This document shows positions 8,541 to 16,653 of a stretch of 64,000 nucleotides of DNA, one piece after another. Under the pieces are notes generated by a model. That model was not told where the DNA came from and searched no databases. It saw only the letters and a list, made by a program, of their open reading frames with translations. The translations under genes were made by a program, and so were the position numbers. The DNA is from Bifidobacterium criceti (lineage in GTDB: Bacteria > Actinomycetota > Actinomycetes > Actinomycetales > Bifidobacteriaceae). Position 1 is the first letter of the stretch. Every line of letters begins with the position of its first letter. Location of the stretch: contig NZ_MVOH01000017.1 in assembly GCF_002286935.1 (NCBI RefSeq), positions 62,001 through 126,000 of the forward strand, in the 5' to 3' direction.

Positions 8541-10120
8541 CGCGCGGTCCTCTCGCCTTCGACCGCCATCTGCGCCATCCACGCCTCGACGTCGTCGATC
8601 TGCTTCGGGATGCCGGCGGAGATCCATTCGGGGCCGTCCTCGGTCATCAGCACGTCGTCTTCGATGCGGATGCCGATGCCGCGGTACTCCGGCGGGATCA
8701 TCAGGTCGTCCTCGCGGAAGTAGAGGCCCGGTTCGATCGTGAACACCATGCCCGGCGTGATCTTCGCGCCTTGGTACGACTCGTAGCGCGCCTGCGCGCA
8801 ATCGTGCACGTCGAGGCCGAGATGGTGCGCGACGCCGCATGCGAGCCAACGGCGGTGCTGCTGGCCTTCAGGGGAGAGGCTCTCCTCGACGTCGACCGGA
8901 AGGATGCCCCAGTCGTGCAGGCGTTCGGCGATCACACGCATGCACGCATGATGGATGTCGGAATACGTCGCGCCCGGCTTCGCCGCTTCGAAGCCTGCCT
9001 GCTGCGAGTCGAGGACCGCCTGGTAGAGCTTCTTCTGGAAATCGGTGAACTTCCCGTTCGTCGGGAACGTGCGCGTGATGTCTGCCGTGTAGAGCGAGTC
9101 GACTTCGACGCCCGCGTCGATGAGCAGCAGTTCGCCGTCGTTCACGGTGCCGGTGTTGCGGATCCAGTGCAGGATCGGCGCGTGCGCACCGGACGCGATG
9201 ATCGTGTCATAGCCGACCTCGTTGCCTTCCTCGCGTGAGATCGCGTTGAACGCGCCTTCGAGGATGCGTTCGGAACGCGGTTTGCCGATCGCGCCCGGCA
9301 GCGCGCGCAGGATGTTGTCGAAGCCGTGCTTCGTCGCGTCGACGGCGCGGCGGATTTCGCGCACCTCGTACTCGTCCTTCTCCATGCGCGCCTCGGACGC
9401 GAATTCGTGCAGCTTGTCGTCGCGCACACCGCTGTCCGCGTCGTCCGGCATGCCGTGCTCCTCGCGCAGTTCGTCCACGACCGCCGTGACCTCGGGGTCG
9501 GTTCCGCGGATGACGCGCAGCTGCACGGCGCCGTTCTCAGCGCCGACGTCCTTGCCGAGCATATCGGACAGTTGCGCGATGTCGTGCGTTTCGATGCCCG
9601 TCATCGCCTCGAGTTCGTTGAGTCCCGCACGTGGGCCAACCCAGTATTCGCCGTAGTGCGGGTCCTTGAAGAAGTCCTGCGTGTAGTGGTCGGCGCGGGG
9701 AGCCACGAACAGCATCGGCGTATGCGTGCCGTCATCGTTCGGGTCGAGGACGAGCACCGCGCCCGCCTCGAAATCCTGGCCGAGACCGGTGTAATACGAG
9801 AACGCCGAATCGGGACGGAACGCATAATCGCAGTCGTTGTTGCGCACTTTCGGCTGCCCCGCGGGAATCACGAGACGTTCACCGGGGAACGCCTCGCTGA
9901 GCGCCTGCAGACGCGCCGGGATATACACGGCCGATTCGAGACGTTCGATCTTGGGCTCGTTGTCATCCCAACCGCTGCTCATGAATTCGACGAACGCGTC
10001 GGAGCGCGGACGCAGCGAACGGTTGTTGACACGGTCGCCCATCGGCTGGTCGTCGCCGGGTGCCGCCGCCTCTTCGCGCGCCTCGTATGCCTTGTCCTGT
10101 GCGGTGATCACTTCGCTCAT
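8537..10120 (-). CDS. pepP: Aminopeptidase P family metallopeptidase (Xaa-Pro)
   Basis: This 527-residue cytoplasmic peptidase should release N-terminal residues in front of proline. The N-terminal aminopeptidase P domain (about 60-200) is followed by the pita-bread catalytic domain. All five metal ligands are present: Asp335 (LLIDAG), Asp347 (YTADITRTFP), His433 (AHHLGLDVHD), Glu463 (TIEPGLYF) and Glu487 (RIEDDV). The start at ATG 10120 has GGGCAGG upstream. It overlaps the Nudix gene. Together with the opp importer further on, it fits a peptide-using lifestyle. Confidence 0.92.
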   Translation of the reverse strand: MSEVITAQDKAYEAREEAAAPGDDQPMGDRVNNRSLRPRSDAFVEFMSSGWDDNEPKIERLESAVYIPARLQALSEAFPGERLVIPAGQPKVRNNDCDYAFRPDSAFSYYTGLGQDFEAGAVLVLDPNDDGTHTPMLFVAPRADHYTQDFFKDPHYGEYWVGPRAGLNELEAMTGIETHDIAQLSDMLGKDVGAENGAVQLRVIRGTDPEVTAVVDELREEHGMPDDADSGVRDDKLHEFASEARMEKDEYEVREIRRAVDATKHGFDNILRALPGAIGKPRSERILEGAFNAISREEGNEVGYDTIIASGAHAPILHWIRNTGTVNDGELLLIDAGVEVDSLYTADITRTFPTNGKFTDFQKKLYQAVLDSQQAGFEAAKPGATYSDIHHACMRVIAERLHDWGILPVDVEESLSPEGQQHRRWLACGVAHHLGLDVHDCAQARYESYQGAKITPGMVFTIEPGLYFREDDLMIPPEYRGIGIRIEDDVLMTEDGPEWISAGIPKQIDDVEAWMAQMAVEGERTAR

Positions 10121-10261
10121 GCCTGCCCTTTCGTTGTCTCTTGGGGAACGCGGTACCTGTCGCCCAACATCGTAGTCACCAGAGCGAACGTGTTCGCGGA
10201 AAGTGTGGAAGTGAACAAATCCCCGGTTCTGAGCATCCTTCCATGCACTTGCTCGCGCCTA

Positions 10262-10280
10262 TATCATGCTCGCGATGATA
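10262..10280. promoter_or_regulatory. Palindrome in the promoter region of the MntA-HepT pair
   Basis: TATCAT (10262-10267), a 7-bp spacer and ATGATA (10275-10280) form an inverted repeat about 33 bp before the mntA start, in an AT-rich stretch that also contains a TTGCTC -35-like element. It is a plausible operator for autoregulation of the toxin-antitoxin pair; this is inferred from position only. Nothing else is visible in the 192-bp gap. Confidence 0.4.
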
Positions 10281-10312
10281 AAATAAGGGCAGTATGTGCG
10301 GAAGGAGGCGGA

Positions 10313-10645
10313 ATGGAACATCTCACACCACGTAAGATTGCGGCCATTGCGGTTCCCATCGCACACGAATATGGCATCAAGGAACTGTATTTGTTCGGTT
10401 CGATGGCGCAGGGCACGCAAACAGAACAATCCGATGTCGATTTCATCTACGATTTTCCATGTGCTCCAGAAGAGTATCGAACGGTCATTGATTTTCGGAA
10501 AAAACTGAGTGAATCATTGGGTAGACCTGTGGATCTGATTCGCAAGGAATATCTCGACGAACCCAAGAAAGACAGGGATTCGGAGCGCATCCGCCGAGCG
10601 TTCATGCATAATCTGCAACAGCATCCCGTCTATAGGATTCTATGA
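10313..10645 (+). CDS. mntA: MntA-type nucleotidyltransferase antitoxin
   Basis: This 110-residue minimal nucleotidyltransferase carries the family motif GSMAQG followed by SDVDF, with metal-binding Asp41 and Asp43. In characterised pairs, MntA silences the partner HEPN toxin by adding AMP groups to a tyrosine. The partner follows 16 bp downstream. ATG 10313 has an AAGGAGG site four bases upstream. Base composition is clearly less GC-rich than pepP or folC, suggesting lateral acquisition. Confidence 0.85.
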   Translation: MEHLTPRKIAAIAVPIAHEYGIKELYLFGSMAQGTQTEQSDVDFIYDFPCAPEEYRTVIDFRKKLSESLGRPVDLIRKEYLDEPKKDRDSERIRRAFMHNLQQHPVYRIL

Positions 10646-10661
10646 GGAGAAGGGGTGTCTC

Positions 10662-11078
10662 ATGATTCTGGGCGAAAAAGATGCCATGCACTTGGCTGCC
10701 ATGCTGCGATATTTGAACCTTGCATCCTCATTCATAGGAGAGATGACTTTCGGTGAATTCTCTGATGAGTCGCATGTGCAAACTCAGTTCGCAGTGGCGA
10801 TGGCCATTGCCCAAGTTGGAGAACACGTGAAAGGACTCTCTCGGGAATTCAGGTCAGATGAGAGTTCTGTTGATTGGCGTGCGATAGCAGGTACCCGAGA
10901 TTGGCTGGTACATAAATACGACGAGGTGGACCTTCGTGTTCTGTACGGTTCGGTTATGAACGACACTCCCGCGTTGGTTGAGTTGCTCGAGTCCCTTCTC
11001 GAAGATGATTCTGTGGATTTTGGACCTGTTGCCATGCTGGATGACATCACGACTCCTTTGCCTCCAGAGGAAGACTAG
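10662..11078 (+). CDS. hepT: HepT-like HEPN-domain toxin ribonuclease
   Basis: This 138-residue protein has the DUF86/HepT motif RX4HXY, read here as R79-DWLV-H84-K-Y86. Arg and His are the RNase catalytic residues and the Tyr is the known AMPylation target of MntA. The surrounding helical pattern and length agree with the family. It lies directly after mntA with an AGGAGAAGGGG site, completing a type VII toxin-antitoxin module. All key residues are intact, so it is probably functional. The last 25 or so residues are acidic and Pro-rich. Confidence 0.85.
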   Translation: MILGEKDAMHLAAMLRYLNLASSFIGEMTFGEFSDESHVQTQFAVAMAIAQVGEHVKGLSREFRSDESSVDWRAIAGTRDWLVHKYDEVDLRVLYGSVMNDTPALVELLESLLEDDSVDFGPVAMLDDITTPLPPEED

Positions 11079-11148
11079 TCGTTGCCAACGAAGAGAAAGC
11101 GTGGGACACCTTTGCGCGTCTCCGGTGCGCGAAAGCTAGGATTGAAAT

Positions 11149-11715
11149 ATGGATATCTATGACAACTGCCCGGAATTGTGCGACGACGCCTACCGTATCC
11201 GCCTGATCGAACCCGGTGACGCCGAAGACCTGCTCACCGTATATGGCGACAGGCTCGCGCTGCCGTTCTTCAACTCCGACAACTGCCACGGCGCGAATTT
11301 CTACTGCCGCACGTTGCACGACGTCGAGGAAAGCATCAAGTACTGGCTCGTCGAATACCACGAGAACCGTGGTTTTGTGCGCTTCGCCGTCGAATCATTG
11401 GAAACGGAGAAGACAATCGGCACATTGGAGATGTTCCGCCGCGAAGCCGACGATTACTACGATGATTGCGGCATCCTCCGCATCGATCTCGCGGTCGCGT
11501 ACGAACGCGAGGATGTCATCCACGGCATCCTCGATCTTGTGTCCGTTCCATTCATGACATTGTTCGGTTGCGCAAAAATCGCGACGAAAGCGCCGATCTA
11601 CGCGGTCGAACGACGCGCAGCGCTCGCGGGTGCGGGATACGTCGCGAAAAGGCAGCCGCTCATCGGGCACGACGGTACGCACTACTACGACTATTGGCAG
11701 ATGCCGCGCGCCTGA
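11149..11715 (+). CDS. GNAT-like acetyltransferase
   Basis: This 188-residue protein resembles GNAT acetyltransferases: YRIRLIEPGDAEDLLTVYGD at the N-terminus, RFAVESLETEKTIGTLEMFRR as the beta4 region, a central ILRIDLAVAYERED segment, and AALAGAGYVAKRQ near the end. The acetyl-CoA loop is poorly conserved, so activity is uncertain. A TAGGAT -10 box at 11137-11142 lies six bases before ATG 11149, so the mRNA is probably leaderless. It sits inside the accessory island and its target is unknown. Confidence 0.7.
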   Translation: MDIYDNCPELCDDAYRIRLIEPGDAEDLLTVYGDRLALPFFNSDNCHGANFYCRTLHDVEESIKYWLVEYHENRGFVRFAVESLETEKTIGTLEMFRREADDYYDDCGILRIDLAVAYEREDVIHGILDLVSVPFMTLFGCAKIATKAPIYAVERRAALAGAGYVAKRQPLIGHDGTHYYDYWQMPRA

Positions 11716-11824
11716 GGAACGTGTATCGCGACAATGTGAACGGTACCGTGTGTCGACATTGCGGCATGCGTATACGAGAGAGATAATGGGGATAAATAAT
11801 TGAAGAGATAATAATTATCAATAT

Positions 11825-11849
11825 CAATCATGAGAAGGTGATTGTGATG
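11825..11849 (+). promoter_or_regulatory. Hairpin that places the ribosome-binding site in its loop
   Basis: CAATCA (11825-11830) and TGATTG (11839-11844) can pair, leaving TGAGAAGG, the ribosome-binding site, in the loop just before ATG 11847. A separate AT palindrome, GATAAT-A-ATTATC, lies at 11807-11819 and may be an operator or part of the promoter. Confidence 0.4.
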
Positions 11850-12467
11850 GGGAGATATCGTATCATCAGCGCCGCCGCGCTATCGATCGCGATGATCGGC
11901 GCATGTGGTGCATGTGGGGGCACACATGACGCGGCGAACCCTCCGGCAACGTCCTCGCCGACGTCGAGCAGTGCGGAAACAACAACCCCGAATGCGGATG
12001 ATGGATACCATGTCCTGCCCGACTATCAGGTCAAGCGGCTGCAGGACGAGCTGCGGAACTTCCCTGTGGGTGGGACGATGATTGAATCCGCGGGGCCTGC
12101 GCCCAGTTATCTGGACGTGAACGGCGCACATGTGATGCAGACGATGCAGAACGAGACGAAGCTCGATTTCCGCGCGGACAAGTCGTACACGCTCATCGCG
12201 ATGTGCACGGGGGAGGGTGGCGCGAACGTCGAATGGCGGTTTGGTGTGCAATTGAGCAGGCGGCATCTCGATTGCCGACCGTACAGTGACACGCGGTACA
12301 TGAACGCGGGCATCGCGGACATGGGCGTGACCGGCATCGGAGCCGACACGAGTGTCGTCACGATCACACCGGAAAACGGTACCAAGGCGGAGATCGCATA
12401 CCGCATCGACGAGTCGGATGCGCCCGCGCCGATTGTGGCCGACGGCATCACGGTGCGTGATCAGTGA
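11847..12467 (+). CDS. Putative lipoprotein of unknown function
   Basis: I do not recognise the family. The 206-residue product starts with a short basic region (MGRYR), a hydrophobic stretch and a lipobox IGAC with Cys20. A Ser/Thr/Pro-rich linker (about 25-48) and a folded domain of about 150 residues with a repeated beta-like pattern follow. It should be anchored outside the membrane. ATG 11847 has GAGAAGG upstream; an in-frame GTG at 11838 is the alternative. The next gene follows after 13 bp and is probably co-transcribed. Confidence 0.72.
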   Translation: MGRYRIISAAALSIAMIGACGACGGTHDAANPPATSSPTSSSAETTTPNADDGYHVLPDYQVKRLQDELRNFPVGGTMIESAGPAPSYLDVNGAHVMQTMQNETKLDFRADKSYTLIAMCTGEGGANVEWRFGVQLSRRHLDCRPYSDTRYMNAGIADMGVTGIGADTSVVTITPENGTKAEIAYRIDESDAPAPIVADGITVRDQ

Positions 12468-12480
12468 GGGTAGTTGATTG

Positions 12481-12960
12481 ATGGAATCGCATAGCGCACA
12501 TTCGTGGAAGCGGTTGACAAGGGCAATCGTCGCAGTGGTCGTAGTAGCAGCGGTTGCGGTGGGCGTGTGGTGGCTGTGGCCGAAACCACTTGACACGTCG
12601 CATACGAAGGTCGAGATTTCCGCGTCCTCGAAATTCACGGATGCGCAACTGGACGATCTGGTGCAGGCGTCATACAGAGTGAACGCGGGTATGAAGAACT
12701 GTAGCGTCGACAAGGTGACGTATGACGAACGGCAGAGCGAGGATATTGTCGATATGGAGATCGACTCCTATGACGAAGGCCACGGTTCCGCACTCGGAAG
12801 AGCGGTGAGGGAACGCGGGCGCGGTGGCGCGGCTGTACTGTTCGTCGACATGACCTGCCAAGAGCATGTGGACGACGAGGACCACGTGGAGTCCTACATG
12901 CTGCTGCCGCAAGATGATGGCACGAAGGTGTGGGAGCTGCAGGACCGCGGCAACGGGTGA
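12481..12960 (+). CDS. Membrane-anchored protein of unknown function
   Basis: This 159-residue protein has one N-terminal membrane helix (about residues 14-36, RAIVAVVVVAAVAVGVWWLW) and an extracytoplasmic domain of about 120 residues with two cysteines that could form a disulphide. I see no known domain. It follows the lipoprotein gene closely, with GAGGG about ten bases before ATG 12481, so the two are likely an operon and may act together at the cell surface. Confidence 0.7.
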   Translation: MESHSAHSWKRLTRAIVAVVVVAAVAVGVWWLWPKPLDTSHTKVEISASSKFTDAQLDDLVQASYRVNAGMKNCSVDKVTYDERQSEDIVDMEIDSYDEGHGSALGRAVRERGRGGAAVLFVDMTCQEHVDDEDHVESYMLLPQDDGTKVWELQDRGNG

Positions 12961-13017
12961 ATGGCGTATCCAATGGTTGAGCGGTGAACGTCTCACATCC
13001 GTGGTTGATCGATAATG

Positions 13018-13056
13018 CAATAGTATTACTATTGATATATAGATGCAATACTATTG
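13018..13056. promoter_or_regulatory. Twin operators of the relB gene
   Basis: A perfect 17-bp palindrome CAATAGTA-T-TACTATTG lies at 13018-13034 and a shorter one, CAATA-C-TATTG, at 13046-13056, just ahead of the antitoxin start at 13070. Paired AT-rich palindromes are typical of RelB/DinJ autorepression sites. The sequence context differs sharply from the GC-rich neighbours. Confidence 0.7.
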
Positions 13057-13069
13057 TGAAGGAAGAGTC

Positions 13070-13384
13070 ATGGTCACTTCGACATATCGCGTGGATGCGG
13101 ATCTTAAGGCACAGGCTGCCGCACTATATGAATCGATGGGGATGAGTCTGAACACTGCCATCAATGTGTTCCTGCGTCAATCTGTCAAGGAACAGCGAAT
13201 GCCGTTTACTCCAAGTGCCGCACCTGCATTGCCGGCGGCGGATGCGAGGTCATCGAACGGTGTAGTGTACAGGGGCACGGATGACCGCGGTTATCCCATC
13301 ATCGAAATCCCTGATTCCATGGTGCTTATACCAAAGACGGATGAGGATGGAACGCCTATCCTTCCTCAAATCTGGAAGCAGTGA
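13070..13384 (+). CDS. RelB/DinJ family antitoxin (no toxin seen)
   Basis: This 104-residue protein starts with a ribbon-helix-helix DNA-binding domain (STYRVDADLKAQAAALYESM, then SLNTAINVFLRQSV) like RelB/DinJ antitoxins. A longer toxin-binding tail rich in Pro and Asp follows. ATG 13070 has GGAAGA upstream. RelB antitoxins normally precede a RelE-type toxin; here the 209 bp before folC hold only a 35-codon frame (13386-13493) that I cannot match to a toxin. The locus is either an orphan antitoxin or a decayed pair. Confidence 0.82.
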   Translation: MVTSTYRVDADLKAQAAALYESMGMSLNTAINVFLRQSVKEQRMPFTPSAAPALPAADARSSNGVVYRGTDDRGYPIIEIPDSMVLIPKTDEDGTPILPQIWKQ

Positions 13385-13593
13385 GATGGCTGCCGTTCGG
13401 ATTCTTCAGGCCATCCAACAAGTGCCTCCAGAACTTTTGAGGTTGCTTATGCTCGATATGAACCGTTCGTGCATTGCAAGCAAATGCAGCTGATGATGCG
13501 CCCAAAGTGGACGGGGAGGTGGGCGCATAGAATGGACAGCTGAATCGAATCGGCAGCGCACACAGTGGGCACACAGCGGGAAGGTCAGCGCGA

Positions 13594-15165
13594 ATGGCAG
13601 ACAAGAGCAGCATCCACGACGTCGAACGGGACATCATGGGTCGTCCGAGCGAACGGAACACGACGAACCTCGATCTCAAACGCATGAAGATGATCCTCGA
13701 TCTGCTCGGCGATCCGCAGGATTCGTTCCGCATCATCCACATCACCGGCACGAACGGCAAAGGCTCGACGGCGCGCATGGCCGAAGCGATCTGCCGCGCG
13801 TGCGGCATGCGTACGGGACTGTACACATCACCGCATCTCGAACACGTCAACGAACGCATCGCGATCGACGGACAACGTCTGTCCGACGACGATTTCGTCG
13901 AACTGTGGGAACAGATGAAGGACTTCGTCGCGCTCGTCGACGCGAAAATGGACGCGGAAGGCGCGCCGCGCATGAGCTTCTTCGAAGTGCTCACGGCGAT
14001 GGCGATATGGAAGTTCGCGGACGCCCCCGTCGACGTCGCGATCGTCGAGGTCGGCATGGGCGGACGTTGGGATGCGACGAACGTGCTCGACGCGGACGCG
14101 GCCGTCATCGGACCAATCGACATGGACCATATGGCGTGGCTCGGCGACACGGTCGAACAGATCGCACAGGAGAAGGTCGGCATCATCAAACCCGGCTGCA
14201 CGGCGGTCATCGGGCGGCAGCCGCACGAGGACGAGGTCATGTCGATCATCGAGGAAGCGGCCGCCGAGAACCATGCGACGCTCGTACGCGACGGCTACGA
14301 GGCGGAAGTCGTCTCCCGTATGCCCGCGGTCGGCGGACAGATGGTCACGTTGCACACGCCGAACGGGACATATGCGGATGTGCCGATCGACAAATTCGGC
14401 GAACATCAGGCGCACAACGCGCTCGCGGCGCTATGCGCGGCCGAGGTCGTCGTCCCGGTCACCGGTGCGCTCGACGGCGACCTCGTTGGCGAGGCGTTGA
14501 GTTCGGTCAAGATCCCGGGACGCATCGAACAGGTGAGGAACTCGCCGACGATCATCATCGACGGCGGCCACAACGTCAACGCGGCCGAGGCGTTGCGCGC
14601 GGCAATCGAGGAGAACTACGACTTCACGCAGCTCGTCGCCGTCGTCGCGATGATGGAGGACAAGCAGGTCGAGGAATATCTCGGCGTGCTCGAACCGATC
14701 GTGAACGAGGTTATCGTCACCGAGAACTCGTGGAAGGACCGCGTGATGCCTGCACAGGAGCTTGAGAAGATCGCGGACGACGTGTTCGGCGCGGAGCGCG
14801 TCACGTGCATCCCGTCGCTGCCGGACGCGATCCAGGAAGCAGTCAACCGCGTCGACGCCGACGACGAACTCGGTGTCGGCTACGGGCACGGTGTGCTCAT
14901 CTGCGGCAGCTTCGTCACGGCGGGCGACGCGCGCATGCTGCTCAAGGAATCGATTCACCCCGACCTCACGCTGACGAAATCCGAACGCGTGCACCAGCCG
15001 GTCGTGACGCCCGAGGCGCGCGCGGACGCCGAGATGGACGAAGCGGAACGCGAATACGAATCGGATCAGGACACCGATTTCGATGTCTTCGATGTGTGCG
15101 GCATCGTCGGCGCGGACGATACGGATGATGCGGAAGACGCGGACGGAGGTGCCGCGGAACACTGA
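13594..15165 (+). CDS. folC: Bifunctional folylpolyglutamate/dihydrofolate synthase
   Basis: This 523-residue Mur-ligase-type enzyme adds glutamate to dihydropteroate or folates using ATP. The P-loop TGTNGKGST is at residues 51-59, followed by YTSPHLEHVNERI, the VEVGMGGRWDATN stretch and the C-terminal IDGGHNVNAAEAL motif. The last 45 or so residues form an acidic, Asp-rich tail beyond the usual end (family length about 430-480). ATG 13594 has GGGAAGG upstream. It stands alone after the accessory island. A Family A array and a hairpin lie in the 227-bp gap after it. Confidence 0.93.
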   Translation: MADKSSIHDVERDIMGRPSERNTTNLDLKRMKMILDLLGDPQDSFRIIHITGTNGKGSTARMAEAICRACGMRTGLYTSPHLEHVNERIAIDGQRLSDDDFVELWEQMKDFVALVDAKMDAEGAPRMSFFEVLTAMAIWKFADAPVDVAIVEVGMGGRWDATNVLDADAAVIGPIDMDHMAWLGDTVEQIAQEKVGIIKPGCTAVIGRQPHEDEVMSIIEEAAAENHATLVRDGYEAEVVSRMPAVGGQMVTLHTPNGTYADVPIDKFGEHQAHNALAALCAAEVVVPVTGALDGDLVGEALSSVKIPGRIEQVRNSPTIIIDGGHNVNAAEALRAAIEENYDFTQLVAVVAMMEDKQVEEYLGVLEPIVNEVIVTENSWKDRVMPAQELEKIADDVFGAERVTCIPSLPDAIQEAVNRVDADDELGVGYGHGVLICGSFVTAGDARMLLKESIHPDLTLTKSERVHQPVVTPEARADAEMDEAEREYESDQDTDFDVFDVCGIVGADDTDDAEDADGGAAEH

Positions 15166-15194
15166 TACGGCTGATGTGGGCGGCTGTACGAGGT

Positions 15195-15350
15195 GGCGGT
15201 GCCGCGACGTGCGGCCGTCTGTGGCGTACGTTTGGTTGTTGTTGGCGGCGGTGCCGCGACGTGCGGCCTTTTGCAGCGTACGTGGAGACGTCAGTGGCGG
15301 CGGTGCCGCAACGTACAGCCACGTGGGAAGTTCGTATATGACGACATGGG
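15195..15350. repeat. Family A array: three 52-bp tandem units after folC
   Basis: The core GGCGGTGCCGC occurs at 15195, 15247 and 15299, exactly 52 bp apart. Each copy continues with (G/A)ACGT(G/A)C(G/A)GCC and then a GCGTACGT-like stretch. Units 1 and 2 are well conserved; unit 3 decays into the following terminator hairpin. It lies between the convergent folC and femX-like genes. Confidence 0.78.
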
Positions 15351-15381
15351 CGGCCCGGCTTGTGCGGACCGCCCATGTCGT
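15341..15381. terminator. Hairpin terminator between convergent folC and femX-like genes
   Basis: Arms ACGACATGGGCGG (15341-15353) and CCGCCCATGTCGT (15369-15381) pair perfectly over 13 bp with a 15-nt loop. It lies 12 bp past the stop of the minus-strand gene. No T-tract follows on either strand. Confidence 0.65.
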
Positions 15382-15392
15382 ATCGCTGATGA

Positions 15393-16604
15393 CTACTTCG
15401 TCGGGTTCTGTGGTTGCGTCATCGACTGCTGCGGCGCCGTCGACTGCTGTGTCGTCGCCGCAGATGCCTTCTTCGCAGCACCATCCTTCGGTTTCTCTCC
15501 GCCGTCCTTCGGCTTCGCGGCTGCGCCCTTCGAGGCTTTTGCCGCTTCGTGCGCCTTGCGGTCGAGTTCCTTCTTCTTCGCCGCCTTCTCGGCGTTGCCC
15601 TGCGGCTTCGGCCGCAACGCGCGCCTGATCTTCTGCATGAGCCGCAGCGCGTTGTAGAACGTCTTCTTGATCGGGATATCGTATCCGGCGGCGATCATCG
15701 TCGTCTCTTCGGTGAACTTCGTCTTGAATTCGTTGAGCGACGTGAGCGACGGTGCGAAATCGTTGCCAATGCCCATGAGGTCGAGCTTCTCGTATCCCAT
15801 CTGCCCGAGCGTGCACGCGACCGTGTACAGCAGTTTGTCGGGCACATGTTCGCGCCTGACGGACGTGAGCATCGACGCGTAGTAGTACACGCCGGTTTTC
15901 CCTTGCAAGGTGACGATCGACCATGCGACGACCTTGCCGTCGATGCGTGCGCCGAACACACGGCAATGCTCGGGGCCAAGCGCCTTGATCATATCCACGT
16001 AGTCGCTCATCGGCGCGGGGGAGAAGCCGTCGCGTTTCGCTGTTTCGACCATGACCGCGTAGTATTCCGAGAAGTCCTTCGTTGCGATGTCCGTCTCATC
16101 CGCGCACGACGCCGGCGATTCACGCAACGCCTTGCGCACGTCGCGTCTGCCGCGCCGCTTCATGCGTGCGAGGATCGCGTCGTCGCCGCCCGTCACGTCA
16201 AGGATGACCGTTTCGTTGTACGGCACCGTCGAAAGGACCGGATACGTCCCCTTGTCCGACCAGGTGTCGATGCGCAGGAACGCGATATGCTTGTCGTGCG
16301 TCTTGACGAAGTCGACGAGTTCGGCGATGACGGCCTGTTCGAGCCGCTCATCCGGCTTGCTTTTCCATACTGGGCCGTGCACGGAGCGCAGATAGTGGTA
16401 GCCGTGCGTCTCCATGTCGATGAGCGAGACGACCGCCACAAGTGCGTTGTCCTGCCTGATGATGAGGCAACCCCAGGGGGTGCGTCCCGCGACGCCCGTC
16501 TGGAAGTCCGCCCATACCGACGTCTGTTCGATCGGCAGTTCGATGCCGTTGGCGGCTGCTTCGCGTTCCATCGTCTGCGGACTGACGCGTTCGATCGTGA
16601 TCAT
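15393..16604 (-). CDS. FemAB-family aminoacyltransferase (peptidoglycan bridge)
   Basis: This 403-residue protein has the FemX/MurM layout: an N-terminal GNAT-like half (QTSVWADFQTGVAGRTPWG), a middle segment with the two-arm region MKRRGRRDVRKALRES, and a second half with GKVVAWSIVTLQGKTGVYYYAS and DLMGIGNDFAPSL. Such enzymes use aminoacyl-tRNA to extend the peptide stem of lipid II in the cytoplasm. A Lys/Ala/Gln-rich tail of about 65 residues is added at the C-terminus. murE lies 49 bp upstream on the same strand, and MurE supplies the residue to which the bridge is attached. GAAAGGA precedes ATG 16604. Confidence 0.88.
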   Translation of the reverse strand: MITIERVSPQTMEREAAANGIELPIEQTSVWADFQTGVAGRTPWGCLIIRQDNALVAVVSLIDMETHGYHYLRSVHGPVWKSKPDERLEQAVIAELVDFVKTHDKHIAFLRIDTWSDKGTYPVLSTVPYNETVILDVTGGDDAILARMKRRGRRDVRKALRESPASCADETDIATKDFSEYYAVMVETAKRDGFSPAPMSDYVDMIKALGPEHCRVFGARIDGKVVAWSIVTLQGKTGVYYYASMLTSVRREHVPDKLLYTVACTLGQMGYEKLDLMGIGNDFAPSLTSLNEFKTKFTEETTMIAAGYDIPIKKTFYNALRLMQKIRRALRPKPQGNAEKAAKKKELDRKAHEAAKASKGAAAKPKDGGEKPKDGAAKKASAATTQQSTAPQQSMTQPQNPTK

Positions 16605-16653
16605 GATGTCCTTTCGTTCCTTGGCATCCCTATTCTATGTATGCGGTGCGCGT

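Noticed and set aside
13386..13493. 35-codon frame after relB as a RelE-type toxin
   Set aside because: It is too short, has no toxin motif and no ribosome-binding site of note; the other two frames also give nothing recognisable.
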